Shown: positions 9,274-18,502 of the stretch, piece by piece
Layout: each line of letters begins with the position of its first letter
How positions within the stretch are numbered: the first letter of the stretch is position 1
Assembly: GCF_019145195.1 (NCBI RefSeq)
Contig: NZ_JAHSTW010000002.1
Location: 496,001-560,000 of the forward strand
Direction: 5' to 3'
DNA from: Pseudomonas siliginis
Lineage (GTDB): Bacteria > Pseudomonadota > Gammaproteobacteria > Pseudomonadales > Pseudomonadaceae
DNA: 64,000 nucleotides
The notes under the pieces: generated by a model
The model's input: only the letters and a program-made list of their open reading frames with translations
Database searches by the model: none
What the model was told of the DNA's origin: nothing
Translations under genes and position numbers: made by a program

Positions 9274-10794
9274 TCAACCATCAAAGTCACCCAAATTGAT
9301 ATTCAGGCGCCCGAGGCGGTACAGCAGCGTGCGCCGTGGCAGGCCCAGTTCGCGGGCGGCGAGGGTCTGGTTGCCGTCGTTCTTGCGCAGGCAATCGAGC
9401 AGCAATGTGCGCTCGACCTGCTCCAGGCGTTCGCGCAGATTCAGGCCGCTGTTGTCCTCGGGCATCGCTTCCAGGCGCAGGGAAAAATGCTCGGCGAGCA
9501 ACTCGCCGCCCTCGCAGAGCAACACCGCGCGCTCGACCAGTGCCTTGAGTTCGCGAACGTTGCCGGGGAAGGTGTAGCCGCACAGATGCTCCAGCGCCGA
9601 GTCCGACCAGCGCACCGGATCACGCTGCAAAAACGTGCAGGTCTTCTCGGCGAAATGCCGGGCCAGATCGAGGATGTCGCCTTCGCGCTGACGCAGGGCC
9701 GGCAGTTCGATCGGGAACTGCGCGAGGCGGTAGTACAAGTCCTCGCGGAACTTGCCTTCGCTGACCAGTGCCGCCAGATCACGGTGCGTCGCGGCGATGA
9801 TGCGCACGTCGATCTTGTGCGTGTCGTTGGAACCCAGCGGACGAATCTCGCCTTCCTGCAACACACGCAGAATCTTCGCTTGCAGCGACAACGGCATGTC
9901 ACCGATTTCGTCGAGCAACAGCGTGCCGCCATTGGCCGCGTCGAACAGCCCGGCACGATCGCGATCGGCACCGGTGAAGGCGCCCTTGCGATAGCCGAAC
10001 AGTTCGCTTTCCAGCAGGTTTTCCGGGAACGCCGCGCAGTTCTGCACGATGAACGCCTGGGAGCGACGCGGGCCGCAATCGTGAATCGCCCGTGCCACCA
10101 CCTCCTTGCCGGTGCCGGTCTCGCCACGCAACAGCACGGTGTACGGGCTGTGAAGAATCTTGCTGATCAGCGAATAGGTCTGGCGCATCGCCGCGCTTTT
10201 GCCGATCAGGCCGTAGCCGCTGATGCTCGGCACGCTGCGTGTGGCGGTGGCCGATTCGGCCGGCGGCTGACGCAGGCGTTGCAGCAGATGCAGCTGGCCG
10301 AGCACGAACGAGCCGAGCTGGCCGAGGGAATCGGCAAAACCCTGCAAGTCAGTGCGACGACGACTGGCACACAGCAACAAGCCCTCAACCGACTTGTGCT
10401 GATTGACCAGCGGCACGCACAACAGCGACTGCCACGGCGTGCTCGCCGCCGGCAGAAAACTGGTTTCGTGCAGGCTGCCAGTCAGGTCGTCGAGGCACAC
10501 CACGCGGTTCTGGCACAGGGCGAATTGCAGCAGTTGTTCACCGTTGTAATCCGCCGGCAGACTCGCCGCCTGACGCGGTTGCAGCGCGCCGTCGAGGCAC
10601 TCGGCGTTCATCCCCAGGCAGGTGTGGGTGGCGTCGAGCAGATACAGCTGCGTCAGTTCGCAGCCACTCAGCTCGGCCAGGCCACGGACGAATTCACTCA
10701 GCAGCGCAGCACTGTCCGCCGCCCGCGACAGACTGGCGAACTGCGCCAGCAACGCTTCGGCGTAGACCAGTGGCTGCGGCACCTGAGTGAACAT
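9274..10794 (-). CDS. sfa2: Sigma-54-dependent transcriptional activator of the T6SS cluster (Sfa2-like)
   Basis: 506-aa bacterial enhancer-binding protein. The N-terminal sensory part (about residues 25-180) is GAF-like. A central AAA+ domain has Walker A GETGTGKE, the sigma-54 contact loop GAFTGA and Walker B LLLDEIGDM, and a Fis-type helix-turn-helix closes the protein. The reading frame extends to a GTG at 10,803, but ATG at 10,794 has GAGG ideally placed, while the GTG overlaps that site. It sits between clpV and the lipoprotein gene as in HSI-II. It probably acts with RpoN on T6SS or vgrG/hcp promoters. No receiver domain is present, so it is not a classical response regulator. Confidence 0.94.
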   Translation of the reverse strand: MFTQVPQPLVYAEALLAQFASLSRAADSAALLSEFVRGLAELSGCELTQLYLLDATHTCLGMNAECLDGALQPRQAASLPADYNGEQLLQFALCQNRVVCLDDLTGSLHETSFLPAASTPWQSLLCVPLVNQHKSVEGLLLCASRRRTDLQGFADSLGQLGSFVLGQLHLLQRLRQPPAESATATRSVPSISGYGLIGKSAAMRQTYSLISKILHSPYTVLLRGETGTGKEVVARAIHDCGPRRSQAFIVQNCAAFPENLLESELFGYRKGAFTGADRDRAGLFDAANGGTLLLDEIGDMPLSLQAKILRVLQEGEIRPLGSNDTHKIDVRIIAATHRDLAALVSEGKFREDLYYRLAQFPIELPALRQREGDILDLARHFAEKTCTFLQRDPVRWSDSALEHLCGYTFPGNVRELKALVERAVLLCEGGELLAEHFSLRLEAMPEDNSGLNLRERLEQVERTLLLDCLRKNDGNQTLAARELGLPRRTLLYRLGRLNINLGDFDG

Positions 10795-10804
10795 CACGCC
10801 CACC

Positions 10805-13462
10805 TCAGACGAACTCGCAGGTCACGCTGGAGTTGCCGTCGAGCGTGGCATGCACACGCTTGAGGCTCTCGCCGGTCGCCATCGCATCAAGCAGACGATC
10901 GGCCACCAGCGGCAGCACGTGTTGATCGAGCAGATGATCGATCAGGCGCGCACCGCTTTCGCTTTGCGTGCAACGCTCGGACAGGTGATCGACGAGGTTC
11001 TGGCACCAGCTGAAGTCCAGCTGACGGCGGTTCAGGCGCTCGCCGAGACGGCCGAGTTTGATCTCGATCAGCTCGCGCAGCACCGGGCCGCCCACCGGGT
11101 AGTACGGCACCACTTTCATCCGCGCCAGCAGCGCCGGTTTGAAGTGTTTGCTGAGTACCGGGCGAATGGTTTCTTCGAGCACTTCGGCGGTCGGCCGCGC
11201 GCCGTCTTCGCAGAGTTCGCTGATCTTGTCGCTACCGAGGTTGGAGGTCATCAGGATCAACGTGTTGCGGAAGTCGATCTCGCGACCTTCGCCATCGTTG
11301 GCCACGCCTTTGTCGAAGATTTGGTAGAACAGGTTGAGCACGTCCGGATCAGCCTTCTCGACTTCATCGAGCAACACCACCGAATACGGCTTCTGGCGCA
11401 CGGCTTCGGTGAGCATGCCGCCCTCGCCGTAACCGACGTAGCCCGGTGGCGCACCGATCAGGCGCGAGACGGTGTGCTTCTCCTGAAACTCGGACATGTT
11501 GATGGTGGTGATGAAGCGGTCGCCGCCGTACAGCAGGTCCGCCAGTGCCAGCGCGGTTTCGGTCTTGCCGACGCCGCTCGGGCCGACCAGCAGGAACACA
11601 CCGACCGGTGCATCAGGCTTGTTCAGGCCGGCAGCGGTGGCGCGCATCGAGCGATCCAGCGCGTGCACGGCTTGTTCCTGACCACGGATGCGCGTGCGCA
11701 GGTCGGTGGCGAAACTGGCAACCTTGGCGTTGTGCTCGCGGGCCAGTTGCGCCAGCGGCACACCGGTCCAGGCGCTGATCACTTCGGCGACCAGACGCGG
11801 GCACACTTCGAAGCTGACCAGGCGTTCTTTGACTTGCGCAGCGGTCAACGCGGCGTGGGTTTCATGCAATTGGGCTTCCAGCGCCTCGACGCTTTGGCCT
11901 TCTTCGACTTCGGCGACCACAGTTTCAATCACGGTGCCTTCGGCGTCTTCTTCCACGCTGACGGTCGGCTCGACGGCTGCGGCTTCGCGAGCCTTGGCCA
12001 GTTGCTGACGCAGTTCCAGCAGACGCTCGGCCAGCTCTTTCTGCTCAGTCCACAGGGTCTCGAGCGCAACCATCTCGCTTTCCGCCTCGTCCAGCCGCGC
12101 TTCCAGTGCTTCCAGCGCTTCGTGGTCGATCAGCAGACCGGCCTCGGCATCGCGGCGCAGGGCCTGACGCTGACGGCCGCCTTCAGCCAGTTCGCCACGC
12201 AGGCGCTCGAGGCTTTCCGGGGCCGCAGCGAGGCTGATGCGCACGCGGGCGCACGCGGTGTCGAGTACGTCTACAGCCTTGTCCGGCAGTTGCCGACCGG
12301 CCAGGTAACGCGCGGACAATTCAGCAGCAGACACCACCGCGTCATCGCGCAGGTAGATGCCGTGGCTCTTCTCGTAGACCTGAGCCAGACCACGCAGAAT
12401 GGTCACCGCTTCGCTGACGGTCGGTTCGTGCAGTTGCACGGGCTGGAAGCGACGGGCCAGCGCCGGGTCTTTCTCGAAGTATTTCTTGTACTCGGCCCAG
12501 GTGGTCGCGGCGATGGTGCGCAGTTCGCCACGGGCCAGCGCGGGTTTCAGCAGGTTGGCCGCGTCGGAACCGCCGGCATTGCCGCCCGCGCCGATCAGGG
12601 TGTGAGCTTCGTCGATAAACAGAATGATCGGTTTTGGCGAGGCTTTGACCTCATCAATCACGCCTTTCAAACGACGCTCGAATTCACCTTTGACGCTGGC
12701 GCCGGCCTGCAACAGGCCCATGTCCAGCGAGAGCAATTCAACGCCTTTGAGTACCTGCGGCACTTCACCGGCAGCGATGCGCGAAGCCAGACCTTCGACG
12801 ATCGCGGTCTTGCCGACACCGGCCTCACCGACGACGATCGGATTGTTCTTGCGGCGCCGGGCGAGGATGTCGACCATCTGCCGGATCGCGCCGTCACGGC
12901 ACAGCACCGGGTCGAGTTTGCCGTCGCGGGCCTGTTGGGTCAGGTTGTGGGTGAAGCGCTGCAACAGCGATTCGCCCTGCGCCGCCGGTTTGCCGTTGGC
13001 CGCCGGTTGCTCGTGTTGCGACAGGGCAAATTCTTTCAGGCGATCGATGTTCAGTTTGGCGAGCAGCGGTTGATAGCGGCTGCCGGCATAACGCATCGGG
13101 TTGCGCAGCAACGCCAGGATCAGCGCGGCGTCTTCGACCTGGGTCTGGCCCAGCTCGAGGTTGGCCACCAGCAGCGCGTCTTGCAGCCATTGCACCAGTT
13201 CCGGAGCGAATACCGGGTTGCGCGAAGCGCTGTGCTCGACCCGCGACTGCAATGCAGCGGTCAGCTCACCGGCGTCGACGTCAGCATCTTGCAGCGCGCG
13301 CGACAGCAAGCCGTTCGGGCGCTCAAGCAAGCCCAGCAGCAAGTCTTCGACGAGGATCTTGCTGCCGCCACGGGCGACGCAACGCTCGGCCGAACGTTCC
13401 AGATCACGACGGGTTTCGGCGTCCAGCGCCTGGATGAGTTGTTGCAGGTCTACGTTGATCAT
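10805..13462 (-). CDS. tssH: T6SS sheath-disassembly AAA+ ATPase TssH (ClpV)
   Basis: 885-aa double-AAA+ ATPase of the ClpB family that recycles contracted TssBC sheath. The N domain (about 1-160) binds TssC. The first ATPase has Walker A GEAGVGKT (212-219) and Walker B IILFIDEAH, a coiled middle domain follows (about 410-540), and the second ATPase has GPSGVGKT and VVLLDEVEKA. Length and order match ClpV rather than the chaperone ClpB, and the gene lies inside the T6SS operon. AAGGA precedes ATG 13,462. It is followed closely by the sigma-54 activator. Confidence 0.97.
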   Translation of the reverse strand: MINVDLQQLIQALDAETRRDLERSAERCVARGGSKILVEDLLLGLLERPNGLLSRALQDADVDAGELTAALQSRVEHSASRNPVFAPELVQWLQDALLVANLELGQTQVEDAALILALLRNPMRYAGSRYQPLLAKLNIDRLKEFALSQHEQPAANGKPAAQGESLLQRFTHNLTQQARDGKLDPVLCRDGAIRQMVDILARRRKNNPIVVGEAGVGKTAIVEGLASRIAAGEVPQVLKGVELLSLDMGLLQAGASVKGEFERRLKGVIDEVKASPKPIILFIDEAHTLIGAGGNAGGSDAANLLKPALARGELRTIAATTWAEYKKYFEKDPALARRFQPVQLHEPTVSEAVTILRGLAQVYEKSHGIYLRDDAVVSAAELSARYLAGRQLPDKAVDVLDTACARVRISLAAAPESLERLRGELAEGGRQRQALRRDAEAGLLIDHEALEALEARLDEAESEMVALETLWTEQKELAERLLELRQQLAKAREAAAVEPTVSVEEDAEGTVIETVVAEVEEGQSVEALEAQLHETHAALTAAQVKERLVSFEVCPRLVAEVISAWTGVPLAQLAREHNAKVASFATDLRTRIRGQEQAVHALDRSMRATAAGLNKPDAPVGVFLLVGPSGVGKTETALALADLLYGGDRFITTINMSEFQEKHTVSRLIGAPPGYVGYGEGGMLTEAVRQKPYSVVLLDEVEKADPDVLNLFYQIFDKGVANDGEGREIDFRNTLILMTSNLGSDKISELCEDGARPTAEVLEETIRPVLSKHFKPALLARMKVVPYYPVGGPVLRELIEIKLGRLGERLNRRQLDFSWCQNLVDHLSERCTQSESGARLIDHLLDQHVLPLVADRLLDAMATGESLKRVHATLDGNSSVTCEFV

Positions 13463-13473
13463 GGCTCACGTCC

Positions 13474-14481
13474 TTAATGAATTTTGCTGCCCAGGGTCAC
13501 CACGCCGTCCGCTTTTTCGCGGCCCAGCCAACTGGTCCAACCGAGGCGACAGGCGTTCTGCTCACCGATGCGCAGTTCGCGGATTTCTTCCTGGCGCAGG
13601 ACCAGGCGGATGTCGTAATCGAGCGGGTCACGCAAGGTGAACCGCACCAGCGCGCAGAGCGGCTGGTAGCCGAAACCGATCGGCAGGAATTCATGGAATC
13701 GCTGCCAGTCGAGTTCGGTGATATGAATGCGGAATTTGCCGCTGCGGTCGCGCACGTGTTCGCCCAGCACCAGGTCTTCGCCGAGTACGCTGTTGGCGCG
13801 GCCCAAACGATTGCGCTGCTCGTCGAGAATTTCCACGCGGCGCTCGATGCACTGCTCGATGACCAGGTCTTCGTGCTTGAAGTAGTAACGCAGCACGGCT
13901 TCGATCAGCGCCGCCGAGTGCGCCCGCAAGCTGAGCAGACCGAGGTACGGCAGCAGGCGTTTCCAGTTGAGTTCCTTGGCCTTGCGGATCTCGTCGCCAC
14001 CCAGGCCGATCAGCGCAAAAAGTTGCGCCGAGAACGGGTCGATCGCGCCGCTCTGGAAGCTCGCGCGGTAGCGGTACTTGCGCCAGATCGGCAGCATCAG
14101 TCGTTGCAGGCGATGGTGGAACAGGTCGAGGAAATTGCGCGTCGGGTTGCCGTCCTCGCTGTCGCCCAGGGCTTGTTCGCCATAGAACGCCGGCAGCGGC
14201 GAACCGGAGCCGACCAGGCCGATCAGGTTGAAGCGCATGCGCGCGCGCATCTTGCCGTGTTCTTCGAAAAACTCGACGCGATCGACGTCGCTGCGCGGAA
14301 AGCCCAGGCTCGGGTTGGCCTGGAACTCGACCTGGTCGTACAGATCGTCTTCGCTCAGATGCGGGTGTGCCTCGCGCAGCCGGTCGATCACCAGCAGCAC
14401 GGCCTGAAACAGCGAGTACTCGCGTATTACCTTGGTCAGCCCGCTTAAAGCAGGGGCTGCAGGCCCATACGTGGTGTCCAT
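13474..14481 (-). CDS. tssG: T6SS baseplate wedge protein TssG
   Basis: 335-aa baseplate subunit that forms the TssK-TssF2-TssG wedge. Assignment rests on length, on position directly after tssF and before clpV, and on the N-terminal SLFQAVLLVIDRL segment typical of TssG. The start overlaps the end of tssF by 37 bp; no closer in-frame ATG is available near the conserved N-terminus. The overlap suggests coupled translation of the two wedge proteins. No membrane segments are seen. Confidence 0.95.
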   Translation of the reverse strand: MDTTYGPAAPALSGLTKVIREYSLFQAVLLVIDRLREAHPHLSEDDLYDQVEFQANPSLGFPRSDVDRVEFFEEHGKMRARMRFNLIGLVGSGSPLPAFYGEQALGDSEDGNPTRNFLDLFHHRLQRLMLPIWRKYRYRASFQSGAIDPFSAQLFALIGLGGDEIRKAKELNWKRLLPYLGLLSLRAHSAALIEAVLRYYFKHEDLVIEQCIERRVEILDEQRNRLGRANSVLGEDLVLGEHVRDRSGKFRIHITELDWQRFHEFLPIGFGYQPLCALVRFTLRDPLDYDIRLVLRQEEIRELRIGEQNACRLGWTSWLGREKADGVVTLGSKIH

Positions 14482-16232
14482 TGGTACACCTCTCCCTGTG
14501 TGCTTTTTACCCGCAGCTCATGGAATGAATTGAGACTGGCGTAAAGCGCGAAAAACTCGTTGAGAACCGAAGCGAAGACGAACAGGTCGCCTTCGCCGAT
14601 ATAGCCTTCCGGGTCGATGGTCAGTTCGGTGCGCAAACCGCGCACCGGCAGGCCGCGATGCAGTCGGTCGACGTGGTGATGCTTGATGTGCTTGAGGCCG
14701 CCCAGCAGGCGCTTGCTGACCTTCTCCGCGTGCTGGTCGTAGTAGCGCGGCAGGTCGTAGGTTTCCAGAATCACCTTCAACGCATTGACGTCGGCCAGCG
14801 ACAGATAGTTAAGCGACATGTTGCTGATCAGCTTCCACAGGAAGTCACGGTTCAGCGGCGGCGCGAAACTCGGAGTGGCCGGGGTGATGTTGCGGAAACT
14901 GAGGAATTCCGGGGTCTGCTCGCTGGCCATGCAGATGTCGCCGAGCTTGAGCTTTTTCGGCAGGTTCTGGTTGGTGCACATCAGCTCGATCGACAGGGTT
15001 TCGTGGGCTTCGGTGTGGCGGATGCCGAAGCTCAGGTAAGTGTCGAGGCCGTCATGCAACAAGGACGAACGCTGGCGAATGCTGTAGTGCGGACGGCTGT
15101 TGGGCACGTCGAAACTCGGGTCGTGCTCGAAGGATTCGAACGGCACGTACTCCTGATAACCGAGACCGCCGGGCTTCCAGCCAGTGACGGTCTCCACCGA
15201 GAACACGCCGCAGTTTTCCAGGTCGTATTCCGCCGGCAGCAACAGGTACTCATCCTGCTTGCCATCGAGACGGATCGGCAGCGCGTCGTGCTCGAACAGA
15301 TTGACGATCGGCGTGCAGAACAGCTTCACGTTATCAAGCGTCGGGCGCATGCGCATGATGCCGCTCTTGCGAATGTCGAAACGCAATTCGAGGCCGCGCA
15401 TCTGCTTGAGGGTGTCTTCCGGCAGCGCCTTGAGAATGTCCAGACCGTTGACGTCGACGAACAGGAACTTGTCCTGGAAGGCGAAATATTCCTGCAAGTA
15501 GCGATAGCCACGGAAGGTGTTCAGCGGATACGGGATCAACGCTTCTTCTTCGGCAAAGCCCACCGGTTTCACCCGGTCGCCGGGAATCTTGAACGCCATC
15601 GGCTTGCCGCTGACGCCATCAATCGGCTTGCCGGCGCCGTCGAGCGGGATCAGTTCGATGCCGTCGAGGTTGCGCAGCAGGCTCAGGTAGAGCATCTGGC
15701 TGATGTAGCGCTCACCGGCAAAGTGCAGGCGCAACTTGCTCAGCTCCAGTTCGCCGAGGTGCCCGTCAGCGCTCATTTCCAGGCGCAGGCTCAGCAGCGA
15801 GCCGTCGCCCTTGACCGAGTAATTCAGCGCGGCCAGATCCAGCGGCAGCACTTCGGTCGGGTAGCAGGTGCGGAAGCGGCAGCGCACGTCTTCTATCGGC
15901 TTGCTCTCGATCGGCGTATCGCGCTCGACCAGCAGCGCCGGCCCGGAACGCTTGAGCGGATCGAACTGCAAAATGCTGAACGCCGGCAGCGGGCGCATGT
16001 AGTTCGGCCACAGCAACTGCATCAGCGAATGGCTGAGCTCCGGCAGTTCGTCATCGAGCTTCTGGCGCAGGCGCCCGGTGAGGAATGCAAAGCCTTCGAG
16101 CAACCGCTCTACATCCGGATCCCGCCCGGCCTGCCCCAGATACGGCGCCAGCGCCGGACTACGCTCGGCGAAACGGCGACCGAGCTGGCGCAGTGCGGTG
16201 AGTTCGCTTTGGTAGTAGTGGTTAAAGGACAC
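14445..16232 (-). CDS. tssF: T6SS baseplate wedge protein TssF
   Basis: 595-aa baseplate subunit with the family N-terminus (NHYYQSELTALRQLGRRFAERSPALAPYLG) in shortened form and typical length. The start is GTG at 16,232, with GCAGG six bases upstream. It is the first conserved T6SS gene after the PAAR/effector/immunity insert; in HSI-II-type clusters it would follow tssE directly. About 100 A+T-rich bases separate it from the small membrane-protein gene upstream, so its translation does not depend on that gene. Confidence 0.96.
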   Translation of the reverse strand: MSFNHYYQSELTALRQLGRRFAERSPALAPYLGQAGRDPDVERLLEGFAFLTGRLRQKLDDELPELSHSLMQLLWPNYMRPLPAFSILQFDPLKRSGPALLVERDTPIESKPIEDVRCRFRTCYPTEVLPLDLAALNYSVKGDGSLLSLRLEMSADGHLGELELSKLRLHFAGERYISQMLYLSLLRNLDGIELIPLDGAGKPIDGVSGKPMAFKIPGDRVKPVGFAEEEALIPYPLNTFRGYRYLQEYFAFQDKFLFVDVNGLDILKALPEDTLKQMRGLELRFDIRKSGIMRMRPTLDNVKLFCTPIVNLFEHDALPIRLDGKQDEYLLLPAEYDLENCGVFSVETVTGWKPGGLGYQEYVPFESFEHDPSFDVPNSRPHYSIRQRSSLLHDGLDTYLSFGIRHTEAHETLSIELMCTNQNLPKKLKLGDICMASEQTPEFLSFRNITPATPSFAPPLNRDFLWKLISNMSLNYLSLADVNALKVILETYDLPRYYDQHAEKVSKRLLGGLKHIKHHHVDRLHRGLPVRGLRTELTIDPEGYIGEGDLFVFASVLNEFFALYASLNSFHELRVKSTQGEVYQWTPRMGLQPLL

Positions 16233-16333
16233 GGGGTACCTGCCTGGTAGTGGAACTCATTTAAAAAAACAGCAGAACAGTTCATGCGGGTAAGAAACTC
16301 CCCGCGGGCAATGTCGGCCATAACGCCCAACAG

Positions 16334-16717
16334 TCATGCTTTAACTTCTCGATTTGAAAAAAAAACGCGATCAATCAATTGGCCAGCAAATATCGCCGCA
16401 AAAGTCAGGACACCACCCATCGAGGTGTAAGCCATCGCACGGACGGGGTAGTGAGGCAAAAAATAGTACAAAATAAGTCCCAGCATTAATGAGACAGACA
16501 GGACCTTTAATTTCAGCTTGGGGACAAAAAACGCTATAGCGTTCATCACCACAAAATACTGAACCATTAGATCCGGCGTCATACCGATGCCGATACCTCT
16601 CGATGTCAACCCGCCATACATATCGATATATACGTCGACACCGTAGTTATGCAAAGGAATATACAGGGCACATACTATCAGGTGTGGAATACAGGCAACT
16701 AAGCGACGAGCTTTCAT
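16334..16717 (-). CDS. Small multi-span membrane protein, candidate T6SS immunity protein
   Basis: 127-aa hydrophobic protein not recognised as a known family. Four membrane segments are likely: about residues 5-23, 50-64, 70-88 and 95-115, with short charged loops and a basic C-terminus. ATG overlaps the stop of the upstream 283-aa gene by 4 bp (ATGA), so the two are coupled. The base composition is clearly A+T-richer than the surrounding tss genes. The position after a PAAR gene and an unknown protein is what an immunity gene would have, and an inner-membrane location would suit a toxin acting on the membrane or periplasm. Function is inferred from context only. Confidence 0.6.
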   Translation of the reverse strand: MKARRLVACIPHLIVCALYIPLHNYGVDVYIDMYGGLTSRGIGIGMTPDLMVQYFVVMNAIAFFVPKLKLKVLSVSLMLGLILYYFLPHYPVRAMAYTSMGGVLTFAAIFAGQLIDRVFFSNREVKA

Positions 16718-17565
16718 TTATTCCATGCCCCGTACTGATCCATATCGCCTTGCGAAATTGGATTTATTAACTTCGCATTCGATACAGGCACATAAGGTGC
16801 GTCAGTAAGTTCAATTGTGTGCGGGATACCTTTATCGTATACCGTGTCTTTTTTCACAACCAACTTGCAGTTTTCTTTTGCCCACAATATCCCTCGCAAT
16901 ATGATGAAGTTATCGTAAACGTCTTTCGGTCCTCGCTCTGCTCCGGTATAGGCTTTGCCGTCGCCCCAGGTCACACCCGTTTCACCAGCCAGCTTTATTG
17001 CGAGTTCTACCTGCTTTGTTTCTCGCAGATATTTTCTATAGGTGTTAACCGCAAACGGCACCTGGCCAATGCCATCAGTCCAATACGGTTTATCCTCCAT
17101 GAACACCATCAAGAACTCAGCACCGCCCACGGCACGGAATTTCCAGTCACCCGGCATTCCAGAGTGAAAAGTGAATGAAAACCGGTCGACGATTGCGAAG
17201 TCGATCAGCTCCTGCCAAGTAACATGTTTATAAGCCGCATGCGATTCTGATCCGGCCTGCGTTGTTTCCGGGTTGATCCAGACAAGCTCTCTATAATATC
17301 TGGCCAACGGTTCGAACCACTGACCCTTTTCTGCGTATAGTTTCTCCGCAGTGATAATTCTGAATGGAGAGTCATCCTTACCCGGTTTCAAGGCGAAGAG
17401 CGGCACACCACTTTTTCGCGTAATAATCCAGGCCAACGGAAGGTCAACTTTCTTCGGCTTTGTATCCTTGCTCTCAGTTGTTTCGGTAAGAACTTTAAGT
17501 GTAGTCACCTCGTCCTGAGTCACAAACGTGTAAGCGACACCATCGATGTTGATTACGGTCTCCAT
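16714..17565 (-). CDS. Unknown 283-aa protein, candidate PAAR-associated T6SS effector
   Basis: No family was recognised with confidence. The protein is soluble, has no signal peptide or membrane helix, and has several aromatic-rich stretches (GQWFEPLARYYRELVW; TFHSGMPGDWKF). Acidic and aromatic residues near EDKPYWTDGIGQ and TWGDGKAYTG could be catalytic, but this is not testable by eye. It starts 5 bp after the PAAR gene stop and is coupled to the small membrane protein by ATGA. Codon use is A+T-richer than in the tss genes, suggesting acquisition by transfer. It most likely is the toxin carried by the preceding PAAR protein. It could also be an adaptor with the toxin missing. Confidence 0.6.
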   Translation of the reverse strand: METVINIDGVAYTFVTQDEVTTLKVLTETTESKDTKPKKVDLPLAWIITRKSGVPLFALKPGKDDSPFRIITAEKLYAEKGQWFEPLARYYRELVWINPETTQAGSESHAAYKHVTWQELIDFAIVDRFSFTFHSGMPGDWKFRAVGGAEFLMVFMEDKPYWTDGIGQVPFAVNTYRKYLRETKQVELAIKLAGETGVTWGDGKAYTGAERGPKDVYDNFIILRGILWAKENCKLVVKKDTVYDKGIPHTIELTDAPYVPVSNAKLINPISQGDMDQYGAWNK

Positions 17566-17570
17566 ACCTA

Positions 17571-18074
17571 CTAGTCCGCCGAAATATATATAGTTACAGG
17601 CTCTGCCGTCTTTCCAGTTGAAAAACCACCTGACATGCCTGTTGACGTTGAGCCTGTTTTCTCAATCCCGCTATCAGAGCGCATGATGTAGTTTAAATTT
17701 TCAACCGTTCTTCCATCTGCGGTTTTGAATTCAAAGACACGATTGAATATTCCAGGAATGATGACCGGCTCCGGCGGCACAAACGGCGCCGGCGTATGCG
17801 AATTGCCAATAATCACCGTCCCGGATCCGGCCGTGACCTTATTGCCGTGAGATCCAACCGAACCTACGGTCGCAGCCGGTTTGCCGTTGATCAACACGGT
17901 TGTCGCAAGATCGCCGACCATCGCACCACCACACGCCGAGACATCGCCTTGGCGGGCGGCCGCGAGGCCGTCGAAGAACACGTCGCCGGAACCGGCGGCG
18001 ATCGGGTTGGTGCCGTGGCCGGGGAGCGGGCAAGCGGTGGGGTCGGATACGCGTGCTGCGGGTTTGCCAGACAT
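17571..18074 (-). CDS. PAAR-domain T6SS spike-tip protein with C-terminal extension
   Basis: 167-aa protein. Residues 1-95 form a PAAR repeat cone: repeated GD/GG turns, candidate zinc-binding residues in ACPLPGHG, CGG and SHGNK, and GSGTVIIGN. A tail of about 70 residues follows. It would sharpen the VgrG tip and carry cargo. AAGGAG precedes ATG 18,074, 11 bp after tssE. The PAAR core has the high G+C of the tss genes, whereas the tail, from about 17,765 leftward, is A+T-rich like the next two genes. This suggests a recombination joint inside the gene that swaps tail and effector together. Confidence 0.88.
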   Translation of the reverse strand: MSGKPAARVSDPTACPLPGHGTNPIAAGSGDVFFDGLAAARQGDVSACGGAMVGDLATTVLINGKPAATVGSVGSHGNKVTAGSGTVIIGNSHTPAPFVPPEPVIIPGIFNRVFEFKTADGRTVENLNYIMRSDSGIEKTGSTSTGMSGGFSTGKTAEPVTIYISAD

Positions 18075-18085
18075 CGGGGATCTCC

Positions 18086-18493
18086 TTAGGTGACCTTGAC
18101 TTGACCGCTGCCATCCAGGCGCGCGGAGAAACTGACCTGACGCTTGAAACCCTCGACTTCCAGCAGGCCTTCGATACTGAAGGCCAGGCGAAGTTGATCG
18201 TGGTCACGCGGCAGGGAAATGACACGCACGTTGCTCAGGCGTGGCTCGTAGGCTTCGATGAAGTTTTCGATGGCCAGGCGGGCCTGACTCAGCGAGTCGT
18301 GCAGGCTCAGGCGCATGTCATTGAGATCGGGCAACCCGTAGTCCGCCAGCGTTTGCACGCTGCCGGCCCGGGTGCTGAGCATTTTGGCCAGATGGGCAGC
18401 CACTGACGCCATGGCACAAGCCTCAAGGCTGTTGCCCTTGCGTAGTTGTGCGTCGCCGTTGAGGCGTTCGAACAGGCTGCCGTATCCGTCCAT
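18086..18493 (-). CDS. tssE: T6SS baseplate protein TssE (gp25-like)
   Basis: 135-aa homologue of phage T4 gp25, which starts sheath polymerisation at the baseplate. The segment IENFIEAYEPRLSNVRV contains the conserved E-P-R region of the gp25 fold, and the C-terminal beta strands fit the family. It lies 9 bp after tssC and 11 bp before the PAAR gene. It marks the left border of the conserved sheath block tssA-B-C-E. Confidence 0.95.
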   Translation of the reverse strand: MDGYGSLFERLNGDAQLRKGNSLEACAMASVAAHLAKMLSTRAGSVQTLADYGLPDLNDMRLSLHDSLSQARLAIENFIEAYEPRLSNVRVISLPRDHDQLRLAFSIEGLLEVEGFKRQVSFSARLDGSGQVKVT

Positions 18494-18502
18494 GAGTCGC
18501 TC

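Noticed and set aside
10787..13477. 896-codon plus-strand open frame opposite clpV
   Set aside because: Antisense to a clear ClpV; composition artefact with no domain or ribosome site.
16109..16330. 73-codon minus-strand frame overlapping the tssF start
   Set aside because: Out of frame with tssF, lacks conservation signals, and lies mostly inside tssF.
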